Positions 21,701 through 31,006 of a DNA stretch of 64,000 nucleotides are shown one piece after another. Position numbers and translations under genes: made by a program. This stretch comes from Cladorhizidae sp. MBARI D1340-BT2 (Eukaryota; Porifera; Demospongiae; Poecilosclerida; Cladorhizidae): NCBI GenBank assembly GCA_028752905.1, contig JAQNBH010000014.1:17777250-17841249 (forward strand), read 5' to 3'. The notes under the pieces were generated by a model. It searched no databases. It saw only the letters and a list, made by a program, of their open reading frames with translations, and was not told where the DNA came from. Numbering within the stretch: position 1 is the stretch's first letter; each line of letters opens with the position of its first letter.

Positions 21701-23378
21701 TGTGTTTGGTGTCCATCTTCTGGGATCTGGTCTGGACCATATTGACGAGTTCGTCATACAGCAGACGTCTTCCCATTCCCCATAAATCTGGAAAGTCTGT
21801 ACCCAGTAGGGCATCGTACCCTAGGTTTTCCTGAACCGCTACTGTGAGGTCGTCTTGATGTTCACCAATTTCCACTCGGACTGTGGCAAGTGGTAAAGCT
21901 GAGATGGTACCATTGAAGGCCCTCACTTGAATGATTTCTCCTGTTTTGTCCTTCTCCTGAATTAGGCTGCTGTCGACCAGAGTCCGCTCAGCTCCAGTGT
22001 CCAGTAGCACTCTGTTGACTGACTTGCCATTCACTGTTCCAGAGACCAAGGTCTGTCGGTTCACCTCGGTGATGACCAAGTCATTTTCTTGCCATGGTGT
22101 CAGGGGTTTGGCAAAGTTGATAGCCTCCAATTTCGGTTTGGAGCAATCTAGTCTTTTCCCATGGCACTCTGCAGCAAAATGTCCGTATTGATTGCACTCA
22201 AAACATCTGGGTCTGTTTTGCTTGTCGAATTTTGGTAGGCCTCTACCAGTCTGATCTGACTTCTTCCCAGTCGACTCCTGTGGGGTTGGGGGCTTCTGCT
22301 TCCCCTCTGAACTGCGCTGTTCGCCAGGACGAGGATATCTCTCGTCCTTCTTGTGGTGTCTACCCTGATTGGCAGATCTGTCTGATTCTGTGACCACATC
22401 GTAGGTCCAACCCCGGTTTACTACAAAATCATCGGCTAGATTTGCAGCTGCTTCCAAGGTCTTGGGCTTCCCATCTCTTACATGGGTAGCCATCTGTCGA
22501 GGCATCAATTTCAGGAGTGCCTCAGTAGATACTAGTTCCAACACTTCCTTCACTGTGGTACAGCCTCCGGCCCACTTGATTGCTAGATTGTTGTGCCTCC
22601 TAGCACAAGTGCTCCACGTCTCGTCAGTTTCTCGTCTGAGCTGGTCCATCTTCTGACGGTAGGTTTCCCTAGTAATTCGATAGTGGCCAAACAGAGCTCT
22701 CTTCAGGGTATCATAGTCCTGTCGGCTGTCAGAATCCAACTGGATATACACTTGGGTCGCTTCGGGTGGTAAAATTGGTATCAGATTTCTGGTCCACTGA
22801 TGACGGGGCAGAGAGTAGCATTCCATATGAGCTTCGAATGCAGCAAAATACGTCTCTATATCTTCTCCCTTCTCTAGCTTTCTGAAAGTGACTATCTTTT
22901 CTGCTGGACGAGTTGAGGATAGTGGTGATTCGGCTTCACTACGACCATCTGTCGACCTAGCAAGTATTCGTTCCCACATCTGCTCCTTTCTGATGTCGTC
23001 TTGTCGACGTTTCTCTTCTCTTTGGGCCTGTCGACGGCTTTCCTCAATCTGTTGCTGCATAGAGGCCTGCATGAATTGCATGAGCATTGCTATTGTGGGG
23101 AGCTTAGCTGGCATAGATGCAATTCCACTGACTGTTGGATTGGCAGTAGGTGCTGATCCTTCTGTCCATTCCCTGAACTGGTTCATCCCAATGGGGTCTG
23201 CTCCCTGTGGGGGTTCCGTTTCTGCAAGTTCTGTGGGAGTTTCATCAATTCCTGTTGAAAGTAGTTCGGATGAGTGGGGTTCCAGGTCCCCTGGTTGTCG
23301 AGCATTTCCTCGTAAATTGTAGGTTGCCATCTCCACTTTTACACGGCGAGTCTCTCTGATGTTCACGAAGGAAATCAA
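18675..23378 (-). CDS. Gag-Pol polyprotein of the Gmr1-like gypsy element, 1567 aa
   Basis: A single uninterrupted ORF. Gag (about 1-420) has a Gln/Arg-rich helical region near 105-140, a capsid part ending in a SCAN-like helix (STEALLKLMPRQMATHV ... AANLADDF, about 284-320), and a zinc knuckle CFECNQYGHFAAEC (about 392-405). Protease: LLDTGAERTLVDSS (about 458-471). Integrase comes next, with the zinc-binding HRPGHLG ... CLACPEC, the DDE residues in GMDMVGPL, LTDCGTNF and PESDGMVERF, and a GPY module (EWDGPYSVIKK). Reverse transcriptase follows, with LCIDYRRLNA and catalytic YIDD, then RNase H (YTDASGVGIGAVLSQ). In most gypsy elements the integrase follows RNase H; this order is that of the Gmr1 clade. 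A start at the later MATYNLRGN (about residue 17) is also possible. The stop codon lies inside the 3' LTR. Confidence 0.92.
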   Translation of the reverse strand: MISFVNIRETRRVKVEMATYNLRGNARQPGDLEPHSSELLSTGIDETPTELAETEPPQGADPIGMNQFREWTEGSAPTANPTVSGIASMPAKLPTIAMLMQFMQASMQQQIEESRRQAQREEKRRQDDIRKEQMWERILARSTDGRSEAESPLSSTRPAEKIVTFRKLEKGEDIETYFAAFEAHMECYSLPRHQWTRNLIPILPPEATQVYIQLDSDSRQDYDTLKRALFGHYRITRETYRQKMDQLRRETDETWSTCARRHNNLAIKWAGGCTTVKEVLELVSTEALLKLMPRQMATHVRDGKPKTLEAAANLADDFVVNRGWTYDVVTESDRSANQGRHHKKDERYPRPGEQRSSEGKQKPPTPQESTGKKSDQTGRGLPKFDKQNRPRCFECNQYGHFAAECHGKRLDCSKPKLEAINFAKPLTPWQENDLVITEVNRQTLVSGTVNGKSVNRVLLDTGAERTLVDSSLIQEKDKTGEIIQVRAFNGTISALPLATVRVEIGEHQDDLTVAVQENLGYDALLGTDFPDLWGMGRRLLYDELVNMVQTRSQKMDTKHTSMPASFKEIEPETPEPESEQSELEEEEDVTDQLWQDPSSNDPVTLGSDIDEQSEEEDQPDSRSSRRKARAIFVSNKDSHPLDHDKTQFQKEQKQDETLKKCWSKANKGDSEFVEKDNLLWRKSEDRLREEKLQLCVPKQHRTLVLSLAHRPGHLGRDKTTQRILDDYFWPGVHTDVKKLCLACPECQKSAYQSKHRAPLKPLPVIDVPFARIGMDMVGPLPRTKLGHKHILVIVDFATRWPEAIPLLKTDSQTIADELMVLFTRVGVPEEILTDCGTNFVSRLMQELHKLMGVKGIKTTPYHPESDGMVERFNSTLKTMLRKTLKLWKGQWDLALPHILGEYRRAPHETTGFTPSELLYGRQIKGPLQTLSTRWTATEATPTDVITYITTIQDRMELLKGLSREQEEGKKALYKERYDKKARQRSFQPGDLVLLRTPVVGPKLLAEWDGPYSVIKKIDELTYELSMPDHPRRRIKRHINLLKEFNSPTAACLAITELTVDDLTKKTEEGGEGRVTISQNVSAKEREQLEELVARHGRLIGQGCAREAEIRLETGDAYPISRPPYRLDPRKLQIMNDEIRKLLEIGVIRPSKSPWASPALLVGKKDGGVRLCIDYRRLNAVTKSDPFPLPRIDELIDKLGQATHISTLDLERGYHQIIVHKDSVCKMAFISQHGKWEYVRMPFGLKNAPSVFQRLMNSMLADMARFAAAYIDDIIVFSKTFEEHIVHLEAVFSRLEETGLVLKPTKCNLAEPTCQYLGHRVGAGEVRPLQAKIDALTNYPKPLKKKDMRSFLELANYYRRFVPGFGSIAVPLTETTRKQAPDRIEWTTERLAAFWQLRTSLTEDSVLVSPDEEKPFLLYTDASGVGIGAVLSQLGEDEMDRPVAYYSRKLKPAETRYTVTEQECLAVVEAVGHFRVYLSGALFTIVTDHSSLRYLTQMRDENGRLARWSLALQPYLFDVVHRPGSQNANADGMSRQSWTTSDKFPQPSALEGEGRDVTGQLVTRQNLN
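18715..18732 (-). promoter_or_regulatory. Polypurine tract
   Basis: On the minus strand, aaggagaaggaaggga directly precedes the 3' LTR; this is where plus-strand DNA synthesis would be primed. Confidence 0.8.
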
Positions 23379-23471
23379 CGATTGTCAAAACTATGGTAAC
23401 GAAAATTATGCTTGCTAAGCCTTGAGCTAGCGAACAAAGAAAAATGGCACTGATCACAACAATTACTAATC

Positions 23472-23488
23472 CCACCGCTGCCACCAGA
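23472..23488 (-). promoter_or_regulatory. Primer-binding site
   Basis: On the minus strand, tctggtggcagcggtgg directly follows the 5' LTR. The second gypsy element has tctggtggcagtg in the same position (30902), supporting this as the tRNA-primer site. I did not assign the tRNA. Confidence 0.7.
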
Positions 23489-23834
23489 TGTCACAGGGTC
23501 GACTGGTAACCCTGTGGCCGGTGCGGAACTGAACCGAAACTGTCTATGGTAAAACTGCCACCAGGTAGCTAGCTGGCTACCACTGTACAATTGAAGTTGG
23601 TTGTAGAAGCTTTAATAACAAAACACAACTGACAACTATATTCGCAATGAACTCCACAGAACAGGCTCTGGACAGCTCCTTTTATGAGGAGCAGCCAGGC
23701 TTAGAACACGTTGGGTTTGCAACCCTAATTAACACATCAACTGACACAAATAAACACAATACCGTACTGAGTATGTATGTGCATGTAATTACTGTTAGTT
23801 TAAGTTCTGTCTTGTCACCAGCTGCCCGGTGACA
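23489..23834 (-). repeat. 5' LTR of the Gmr1-like element
   Basis: 346 bp, with TG and CA ends on both strands. The TATA-like tcataaaagg lies near 23685 on the minus strand. A 61-aa plus-strand open frame is present in both LTRs and is likely chance. Confidence 0.9.
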
Positions 23835-23839
23835 ATCTT

Positions 23840-24074
23840 TAATTGTTGAGTGGCCTTGAGCAGCAGTACTACAAATCGCGAGCAGCTTGCTGAAATGACT
23901 TCAAACCCTGAATTAAATAGAGGTGTCGCTAGCAAACGCCCACTTATGTTCTACGCCCCGTTTTTTAAATTCTTCGTGATCGTCAAAAGCTGAAGGTATG
24001 CGCTCACAAAATTTGATTTTGTATATTCATGCAAACTACGGTTGAAGTGTGAAGTGGTGTTAGTGCAGAGCTAA
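23840..24074. other. Displaced upstream region of CD225 gene A
   Basis: Removing the gypsy element and one atctt copy joins this DNA to the 80 bp before the gene A ATG, so it was probably the original promoter region. It includes some CpG (aatcgcgagc, cttcgtgatcgtc). It is also the possible 5' flank of the non-LTR element, and I cannot place the boundary. Confidence 0.45.
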
Positions 24075-27000
24075 CTGCTTCATTCCTGTTGTCAGCTGAA
24101 GAACCCCTGTACAAACTGCCTGCCCTCCCGACTTGGCTCTTGTATGAACATTCCTGCTGCCACCATCAGCCAAGGGTCTCCCTCCATAACGGCCTCCATA
24201 TCCACCATCCCAGGTTCCTCTGTCTTTGCCTCGGCAGTTCTCAACCACCATGTGGCAGTTGACGACCCCGTACCATCTTCCGCTGTATTGCCCAATCTCC
24301 AGGCCATCTTTTCCTTGACAACCCCAACCCTACATCATGTCCCAAAGGGAGCCAGGAATGTTTGGGCCGGTCTGGTGGAAGCGGTCTCTCGTGATATTTG
24401 CGAAGCCCCTTCAGATCTCATGCCTTGGAGCAAGTTCTTTTTGCTCCCCAAGTGCATCCTCGCAGCCCCTCCCAGTAAGGGCAGAAGTCATCTGCGTGAC
24501 ACTGGGAAGTTAGTCAAGGCTCGTATCCGAAGATGGAAAGATGGTGACGTCCTGGGCCTTTGGTCCGATGCTGTAAATGCAGGTCACCTCCTGAAAGGAA
24601 AGCATAAGAAAAGGTCCTCAGACCCTTCACGACTAGCCAATGCCAGACGTGCCAGGCAGGCCATGGAGGACGGTCAGTTCAGGAAGGCCATCCAAGCCCT
24701 GTCTTCTAATGGTCTTGCCCCTGCTTCGGATGACATCCTTGCCCAGATGTTGATTAAACACCCCCAGGCCTCTCTTCCTCACATTCCATCTGAGCCTTCC
24801 CCTCCACATGTTAGGATTTCAGCTGAAGGGCTCGTCAAAGCTCTTAGGTCCTTCCCAAACGGGTCTGCCCCCGGTCCTTCCAGCCTTAGAGCCAACCACC
24901 TAAAGGAGGCCACCCTCTGCCCCTCCCCAGCTAGAGCTAACGGTGCTCTTCAGGCTCTTCTAAGGTTGGTTAACTGTTTGTGTACGGGGCTGGTCCCCCC
25001 TGATGTCGTCCCCCACCTCTGCGGCGCCACCCTCATCGCCTGTAAAAAGAAAAATGGGGGGGTCCGGCCAATTGCAGTGGGTGAGGTTTTGCGACGGCTC
25101 ACTTCCAAGTGTATCTCCCAGGCTGTAAGATCTGAGGCCATCAGGGTCCTTTCACCTCTTCAGCTCGGTGTTGGAGTCCCAGTTGGCTGCGAGGCCATAG
25201 TACACTCTCTACGTTATGTGTTGGAAGATAACATCCCTCCGGACGACTGTTGGACCCTTCTCCTCGACTTTTCTAACGCCTTCAATAGCATTGACCGCGG
25301 GAAAATGTTCCAAGAGATCAGGACTCACATTCCCTCCATGGCAGCCTGGATGGAGGTATGTTACGGGGCCCAACCCCTTTTGCATCTGGGTGATCACACC
25401 ATCCTCAGTTGTTGTGGTGTACAGCAGGGTGACCCCTTAGGTCCCTTGGGTTTTGCCCTCGCCCTTCATCCAATAATAGAAAGAATCAGGGACCAAGTAC
25501 CTGATCTGCTTATCAATGCCTGGTACCTTGATGATGGAACCCTGTGTGGTAGGGCTGATGATCTTCAGACTGCTCTATCCATCATTGAGGAGGATGGTCC
25601 AGCTCGTGGACTTCACCTGAACAGATCTAAGTCCATCCTTCACATTCCTGGGGCAGCCCCCCCTGCCCACAACCCTCTCCCTACCGAGATACCTATTGCC
25701 AGTGAGGGTATTGAGCTCCTAGGTTCCCCCATAGGTCCTCCTTCCTTCTGTGACTCCATCATCCTTAAACGTGTGGAAAAAATCGATGAGATCCTGGACA
25801 GGCTCCCGGACCTCGAGGACGCTCAGATGGAGTCTGCCCTCCTACGTTCATGTCTCTCTCTACCAAAGGTCGCCTTTGCTCTCAGAACCTGCCCCCTAAG
25901 TTACGCTAAGGGTGCTATCGAAGCCTTTGATTCCTCTATGCGTGAAGCGGTATCAGCTATCGCAGGGGGTCCCCTCTCTGACTGGGCGTGGTCAAAAGCC
26001 TCATTACCTTGCTCTCTAGGTGGTCTCTCCATCAAATCTGCTTCACTCCATGCTCCAGCAGCGTTTTTGGGCTCTCTACATCAGTCCCACCACCTCATTG
26101 CCAGCATCCTGGGTCGGATTCCTGATGTTTCTCCTCATTCGTCCCCCGCCCTGGCCTCCTTGGCTCTGGCCACCGATAAACCAGCATGGTGTACCCTGGA
26201 AGACGTGGATGTCCCCATCAGACAGCACTCCCTCTCACACTCTATCGATCTTGCATCCTTCGACCAACTTATTGCCACGGCTCCCAGCCCCCGTTCTAAG
26301 GCCCTTGCCCTGTCCACCGCTATTCCCCATGCTGGTGACTGGCTTAATGTCATTCCCTGCAAGGCTCTGGGCCTCCATCTCCTGGACCTGGACTTCAGAC
26401 ACTGTCTCCAGTACTGGCTGGGTATGCAGATGGTAGCGAAGGGTTCTTTCTGCCCCATCTGCCAGACTGCTTCCGATCCTCATGGTGACCATCAAGTTGG
26501 TTGTGGTGGGAATGGAGACAGGATTCATCGGCATGACGCTATCAGGGACACTCTTTTCTCTGCTGCCCAATCTGCTGCCCTCGCGCCCCGGAAAGAAGCG
26601 CCTTCCCTCATTCCTAGCTCCCACAGTCGCCCTGCCGACGTTTTCCTCCCTAACTGGAAAGGAGGGAAACCAGCAGCAATAGATGTCCACGTCATCTCCA
26701 CCCTCCAGCAGCTCACACTAGCCGGTGCTGCCTCCACCCAGGGTCATGCCCTTAATGTTGGCTATGAGAGAAAGATGGCAGCCCACTCTGCCGCCTGCCA
26801 GTCGGTTGGGGTAACCTTTGTTCCCCTGGTTGTTGAGTCTCTAGGTGGTTGGTGCCCTTAAGCTGTTGACCTCATTAGGTCTATTGGCCGTCAACAAGGA
26901 CAGAGACTTGGGATCCCACCAGCAGAAACAACACGCCACCTCTTCCAGAAACTCTCCATCACCCTTTGGAGAGGCAACGCCACACTTTGGGCGAACAGAG

Positions 27001-27134
27001 TCCCCATCAATCCACCTGACGTCGATGGCGTCATTTAAAAACTTGACTGATTAATTTAGATTAATTTAGTTATTTAGTTATTTCTGTATGATAGGTAATA
27101 CTTTAGTTATTGCAATGTAAAAAAAAAAAAAAAG
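24075..27134 (+). mobile_element. Non-LTR retrotransposon, likely 5'-truncated, with poly(A) tail
   Basis: One long reverse-transcriptase ORF is followed by about 250 bp of untranslated DNA and a run of A (27119-27134). A second A-rich run (27149-27175) follows after ggggcatgcggcct. Base composition is visibly richer in G and C than the flanks. No target-site duplication was found by eye. The open frame extends back only to a stop at 24072, and no N-terminal DNA-binding domain is seen, consistent with the 5' truncation common in such elements. Confidence 0.7.
24144..26861 (+). CDS. Reverse transcriptase with C-terminal zinc knuckle and restriction-like endonuclease
   Basis: 905 aa, uninterrupted. 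Residues 1-200 are a helical region with basic patches (KHKKRSSDPSRLANARRARQ). The RT begins near 235 (FPNGSAPGPSSLRANHL) and continues through KKKNGGVRPIAVGEVLRRL and LLDFSNAFNSIDRGKMF (first catalytic Asp) to CCGVQQGDPLGPLGFAL and AWYLDDGTL, which holds the catalytic DD. The thumb is rich in Leu and Pro. At about 768-785 lies CPICQTASDPHGDHQVGC, a zinc knuckle, followed by RPADVF ... AAIDVHVIS (about 830-850), the layout of a restriction-enzyme-like endonuclease as in R2-type elements. No AP endonuclease is present. The ATG is the first in frame, but the true start may lie upstream in a complete copy. Confidence 0.8.
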   Translation: MNIPAATISQGSPSITASISTIPGSSVFASAVLNHHVAVDDPVPSSAVLPNLQAIFSLTTPTLHHVPKGARNVWAGLVEAVSRDICEAPSDLMPWSKFFLLPKCILAAPPSKGRSHLRDTGKLVKARIRRWKDGDVLGLWSDAVNAGHLLKGKHKKRSSDPSRLANARRARQAMEDGQFRKAIQALSSNGLAPASDDILAQMLIKHPQASLPHIPSEPSPPHVRISAEGLVKALRSFPNGSAPGPSSLRANHLKEATLCPSPARANGALQALLRLVNCLCTGLVPPDVVPHLCGATLIACKKKNGGVRPIAVGEVLRRLTSKCISQAVRSEAIRVLSPLQLGVGVPVGCEAIVHSLRYVLEDNIPPDDCWTLLLDFSNAFNSIDRGKMFQEIRTHIPSMAAWMEVCYGAQPLLHLGDHTILSCCGVQQGDPLGPLGFALALHPIIERIRDQVPDLLINAWYLDDGTLCGRADDLQTALSIIEEDGPARGLHLNRSKSILHIPGAAPPAHNPLPTEIPIASEGIELLGSPIGPPSFCDSIILKRVEKIDEILDRLPDLEDAQMESALLRSCLSLPKVAFALRTCPLSYAKGAIEAFDSSMREAVSAIAGGPLSDWAWSKASLPCSLGGLSIKSASLHAPAAFLGSLHQSHHLIASILGRIPDVSPHSSPALASLALATDKPAWCTLEDVDVPIRQHSLSHSIDLASFDQLIATAPSPRSKALALSTAIPHAGDWLNVIPCKALGLHLLDLDFRHCLQYWLGMQMVAKGSFCPICQTASDPHGDHQVGCGGNGDRIHRHDAIRDTLFSAAQSAALAPRKEAPSLIPSSHSRPADVFLPNWKGGKPAAIDVHVISTLQQLTLAGAASTQGHALNVGYERKMAAHSAACQSVGVTFVPLVVESLGGWCP

Positions 27135-27175
27135 GGGCATGCGGCCTAAAAAAAAAAAAAAAAAAAAAATAAATA

Positions 27176-28224
27176 AAAAAATTCATTGCAAGGCCGCCAA
27201 AGCGGTGTTTCACGCATTACTGAACGGGCGTGAGCCTAGTGCACGCTTCATAGATGAGTGAGCCTCCTCATATTTTCACAAGATCCAGCTTCCCAACTGA
27301 AACAGGTAGCAGCTCAGTACCTCTGTAACTTTCAACTAGCGCCTGAGCCCCGCACTATATTCGCGCGCACGCATACTCCCTCCCTTCCCGCCACCGAAAG
27401 GTAAAGGGTCGGCTACGCCAGTCTAGATGCCTGAGCCAACTAGCGGTTTGCCTTGGCTTTGTCTAGATTGACTTGCCCGCCCCTAACTATTGCCCTGGAC
27501 CTAACAACCCAACAAAGATCTGTATGCCATTAGTGAAATCACCATGATCATTGTACTAATGCCGAGATGACAAGGTAGTTTTGATGAAGTTCGCAAGTTT
27601 GCTCATTCAAGGAGATGCCAACACGATTATTCTCTTTATTTGGGCCCTGCCACATCCTTTCACCACTTCTATCATTCTGGTGAATGTGTCATTATTGATA
27701 TGTATTCAGGAGCTTCCCTACCAGTCACCTTTCTGGACAAAATTCACAAAGAATATGCACATGGAACCCCTCAGACCAACATGGCTCCAATGGCAGCCCA
27801 CAATGAAGAAGCTACCCTTCCCGCCGTAGGTCAGGCACAACCCAGTATAGAGCGACTGTCCTAACCAGCCAATGCATGGGCTTAGCAGAAGCAGAGAAGG
27901 AAAGTGTCCATAACACCCATACCATTCACCATGTAGCCTCTTTCCCTCATTAGGTCACTTGTACTATTCTTTTGTAGCTAGCCTCATTTTAGGAGGGCAT
28001 CCTTTTTGGGAGGATAACCTTGTTTTGCCTAGGCTCCTACCCAGCCATACTGTAGAGAGGAGGGAGAATACATTTAGTGCATGAGCTCAATTTGGAACCC
28101 ATCTTGAAAGCTATGACCCAAGCTAAGATTGATTTCAACTTTCTTTGCTTCAAAAAGCAAGGATCATAGCTCTGCTCTACTGGTGGTAAGTAGTCTACCT
28201 AGTAGTTAACTAGCTAACCACAGA
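27176..28224. other. Unassigned region between the non-LTR and hAT elements
   Basis: 27180-27480 is GC- and CpG-rich (ttcgcgcgcacgcatac) and could be part of an older element or a former promoter; I see no tRNA-like boxes. Short open frames at 27581-27864 carry no known motif. Confidence 0.4.
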
Positions 28225-30450
28225 ATACTCTTGAATATAGATCCTTCTGATCCTCACCAATCTCCGTCATCAAGCACAAGAAGTTCCCAGAATGACAGTG
28301 ATCAAGAATGTGCTCACTCATCTGTGTTAGATACATGCTCTCAGTGTGAGTGTCCTTGCTGTACAGGGAAAGGCTCAACCAGCTGATGCTGAGGAATCCT
28401 CTAGGCATGTTTATTCGCCAGCAGTTGAACAAGAAGAAAACCTATAGTCGATCTCTACAAACAAGTTGGTATAAAAGGTACCCGTAGATTACAGTGTGTA
28501 CCACAAGTTACAATATATTTTGTCACACGTGTCGATTAGCAAAGTGTAATGGTCTCATTATTTTTTCAAAATGCCAACTGAGTTGCTTTATTGAAGAGAG
28601 ATTTTGTAATTGGAAGAAGGCAATAGCAAAGATGGATGAGCATGAAATAAGTGGAATGCACCGAGAAGCTGTAATGAAGTGAGCTGCACAGTCACGTTGT
28701 ACAGATGTACGTGCATAGCTTAGTGCTCAGATTTCATATGATCAAAAGCAGCATAAATTGATGTTATTTAAACTACTTTCAAGTATTTGTTTTTTGGCTC
28801 GTCAAGGTTTGCCGCTACGTGGGCATCATGAAGATGTTCAGTCAATGGAGGGTAACTTATATAAACTCCTTTTACTGAGAGCCGAGGACTGTCCGGAATT
28901 AAAGGCCTGGGTGTACAAGAAGGAATATATATCTCCTGAAATAGTCAATGAAATAATTGGAAACACGGTACTTCGTAAGATTTTAACACTTATTAGAACC
29001 AGCAAAATCTTCTCCATTATTGCAGATGAAGCAACTGATGTTTCTCGAAATGAACAGATGTGTTTATCCATTCGATGGACAGATGATGACTATCAGATCT
29101 ATGAAGTTGGTTTGGTTCAATTGCCAGACACCAAGGCCTGCACAATATTTAGTGTTATTAAAGATCTTTTAATTAGGTTCTCTCTTCCTCTGTCACAATG
29201 TAGAGGTCAAGCTTTTGACGGTGCAGCAAATATGAGTGGTGTGAGGAATGGGGTGCAAGCTTTGATAAAAAAGGAAGAGAATCGTGCATTGTATATACAT
29301 TGTCTAGCACATAGCCTGAATTTATGTGTACAGTGTGTTGCAATACGATGTGAGCTAATTCGAGATGTCATGGATTTCACCTATGCATTACTGCAACTCA
29401 TTAAGTTTTCACCCAAGCGACTCACTCTTTTTGACAGCATCAGAAAGCAAGTAGCCCTAGGGAGTGAAGTATCTCCTCCTTCATTGAGAGATCTGTGTCC
29501 AACCAGATGGACTCTTCAATTGATAGCATTCTACAGAATTATAGCAACCTCACTGCCACACTGGAAGAAGTTGCAAAGGGAAGTGATGAATATGCTGCAA
29601 AGGGCAATGGATTGCTTCATCGTATGGAAACGTTTCATATCTTCTTCGGATTAAAGTTGGCACATTTGATATTCAGTGCATCCAGTACCAATCTCCAAGC
29701 AAAAGATACAACTCTACAAGAAGCCACACCAAGGAGCAGATCTTCTGGTTGCTCATTATCGGTAACTGCGTACTGAGTCCAGATTTAACCTATTTTATGA
29801 TGATCTTCTTGAGAAATCTTCTGGACTCCAGATGAGCCCTCTCTGCCAAGGTATCGAAAAAGGCCAAAACCGCTGGATGATGGTGAAGAGCCATATCGCT
29901 ATATATCATGAACCCAAGGAGAAGTACAGACATAATTTTTTTATGCATTAGAGCTTGTAAAAGAGGAAGTGGAGAGAAGATTTGATCAAGCTGATTTTCA
30001 AATGATTCAGAAGCTAGAGTCTCTATTGCTTGATGTAGCCAATGGAAAGACTTTACAGGCAGACGAATCTCTATTGCAGTATCTCGAAAAAGACATTTGC
30101 AGAGATCGATTCATTTCCCAGTTGCCAATGATAGCTGACATGGTAAAGAATGCATTTCTACATGCTCCAATGTTGTCAGTAAAAAGTGTAAGGTCAATTA
30201 AAGTCAATTACTGCAGGCATGAATCAGAGTAACATATATAAGGTAATGCTTAGCGAAGTTGACATTGTTCTGAAAATATACTTCACGTTTCCAGTAACAA
30301 CTGCAACGGCTGAGTGATCCTTTTCCTCATTACATAGGCTCAAAACTTATCTACGAAGCACCATGAGTCAATCTAGGCTGAACAATCTATTCATGTTGTA
30401 TGTTCACCAGGACAAAACTGATGAATTGGACCTATCCTTTATATAAAGAA
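28225..30450 (+). pseudogene. ZMYM1/TTF-type hAT transposase, decayed
   Basis: Fragments in several plus-strand frames align in the order expected for a TTF-finger hAT protein. The N-terminal Ser-rich region (28230-28330) is followed by a TTF zinc finger (FCHTC, FCNWKKAIAKM, 28500-28680). A 298-aa core (28758-29654) contains FLARQGLPLRGHHED, IIADEATDVSRNEQMCLS, GQAFDGAANMSGVRNGVQ, HCLAHSLNLCVQ and DLCPTRWTL. A remnant of the dimerisation block (LNNLFMLYVHQDKTDEL) lies near 30380-30430. Several stops and frameshifts (for example near 28680 and 29660-29970) rule out function. It resembles the second relic at 37041-39080. Confidence 0.82.
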
Positions 30451-30558
30451 TTTGTATGCATTAACCAACGTAGATGTAACTATTTTGGAAAACATTAATA
30501 AGATTTTTGGTGTGTATTCATAGAGTAATATATATACAGGAAAATTTGGTGCCCCCCC

Positions 30559-30901
30559 TGTCATGGATCCCCCAACCGAAGGAACCCCCGACATCAAACC
30601 AAGACCAAACCCACAAGACCATATAAGGTCATAACTGAGAACTGGCATAAGGACCACTAATGTGTAACTAGGTTAACCATAAAATAGATCATGCACAAGA
30701 CACAGAACTGATCATTAGTATGCATATTGCCTTATATAGTCTGGCCTGGGTTCATGGCTGGCAGCCTACTTAAAGGAGCCAGCTCATGGACAGGGCCAGA
30801 ATGCCTCTTGTAAGTTAAAGCAGTGAAGACGCATCAATTCCTACTATCATCTGCACTGGGTTGCTATCTCCAGTGATATAACGAGCTAGTTATCCGTAAC
30901 A
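30559..30901 (+). repeat. 5' LTR of the second Gmr1-like element
   Basis: 343 bp, from tgtcatggatccccc to gttatccgtaaca. Confidence 0.9.
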
Positions 30902-31006
30902 TCTGGTGGCAGTGACTTGAAACAGATCCACTCCAACTACCAGGCTACCCTTTACTGTCTAACTCCCTCGGGTTGTCATATCTCTCTCCCTAGTGCAGGT
31001 CTGATC

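Larger units (their letters stand above)
18389..23834 (-). mobile_element. Ty3/gypsy LTR retrotransposon, Gmr1-like (integrase before RT), near-pristine
   Basis: A complete element on the minus strand: 5' LTR 23489-23834, primer-binding site, one Gag-Pol ORF, polypurine tract, 3' LTR 18389-18714. LTRs begin TG and end CA. The 5-bp duplication atctt lies outside both ends (18384-18388 and 23835-23839). Over the shared 320 bp the LTRs differ at about one base; the 3' LTR also lacks 20 bp present in the 5' LTR. The high LTR identity and open ORF indicate a very recent insertion. It sits 80 bp upstream of the CD225 gene A ATG, in the same orientation. Confidence 0.92.

Noticed and set aside
27176..27480. 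GC-rich region as a tRNA gene or tRNA-derived SINE
   Set aside because: I could not find matching A and B box spacing or a cloverleaf.
27581..27864. Two overlapping plus-strand frames
   Set aside because: No motif, no neighbouring exon, and both frames are equally open.
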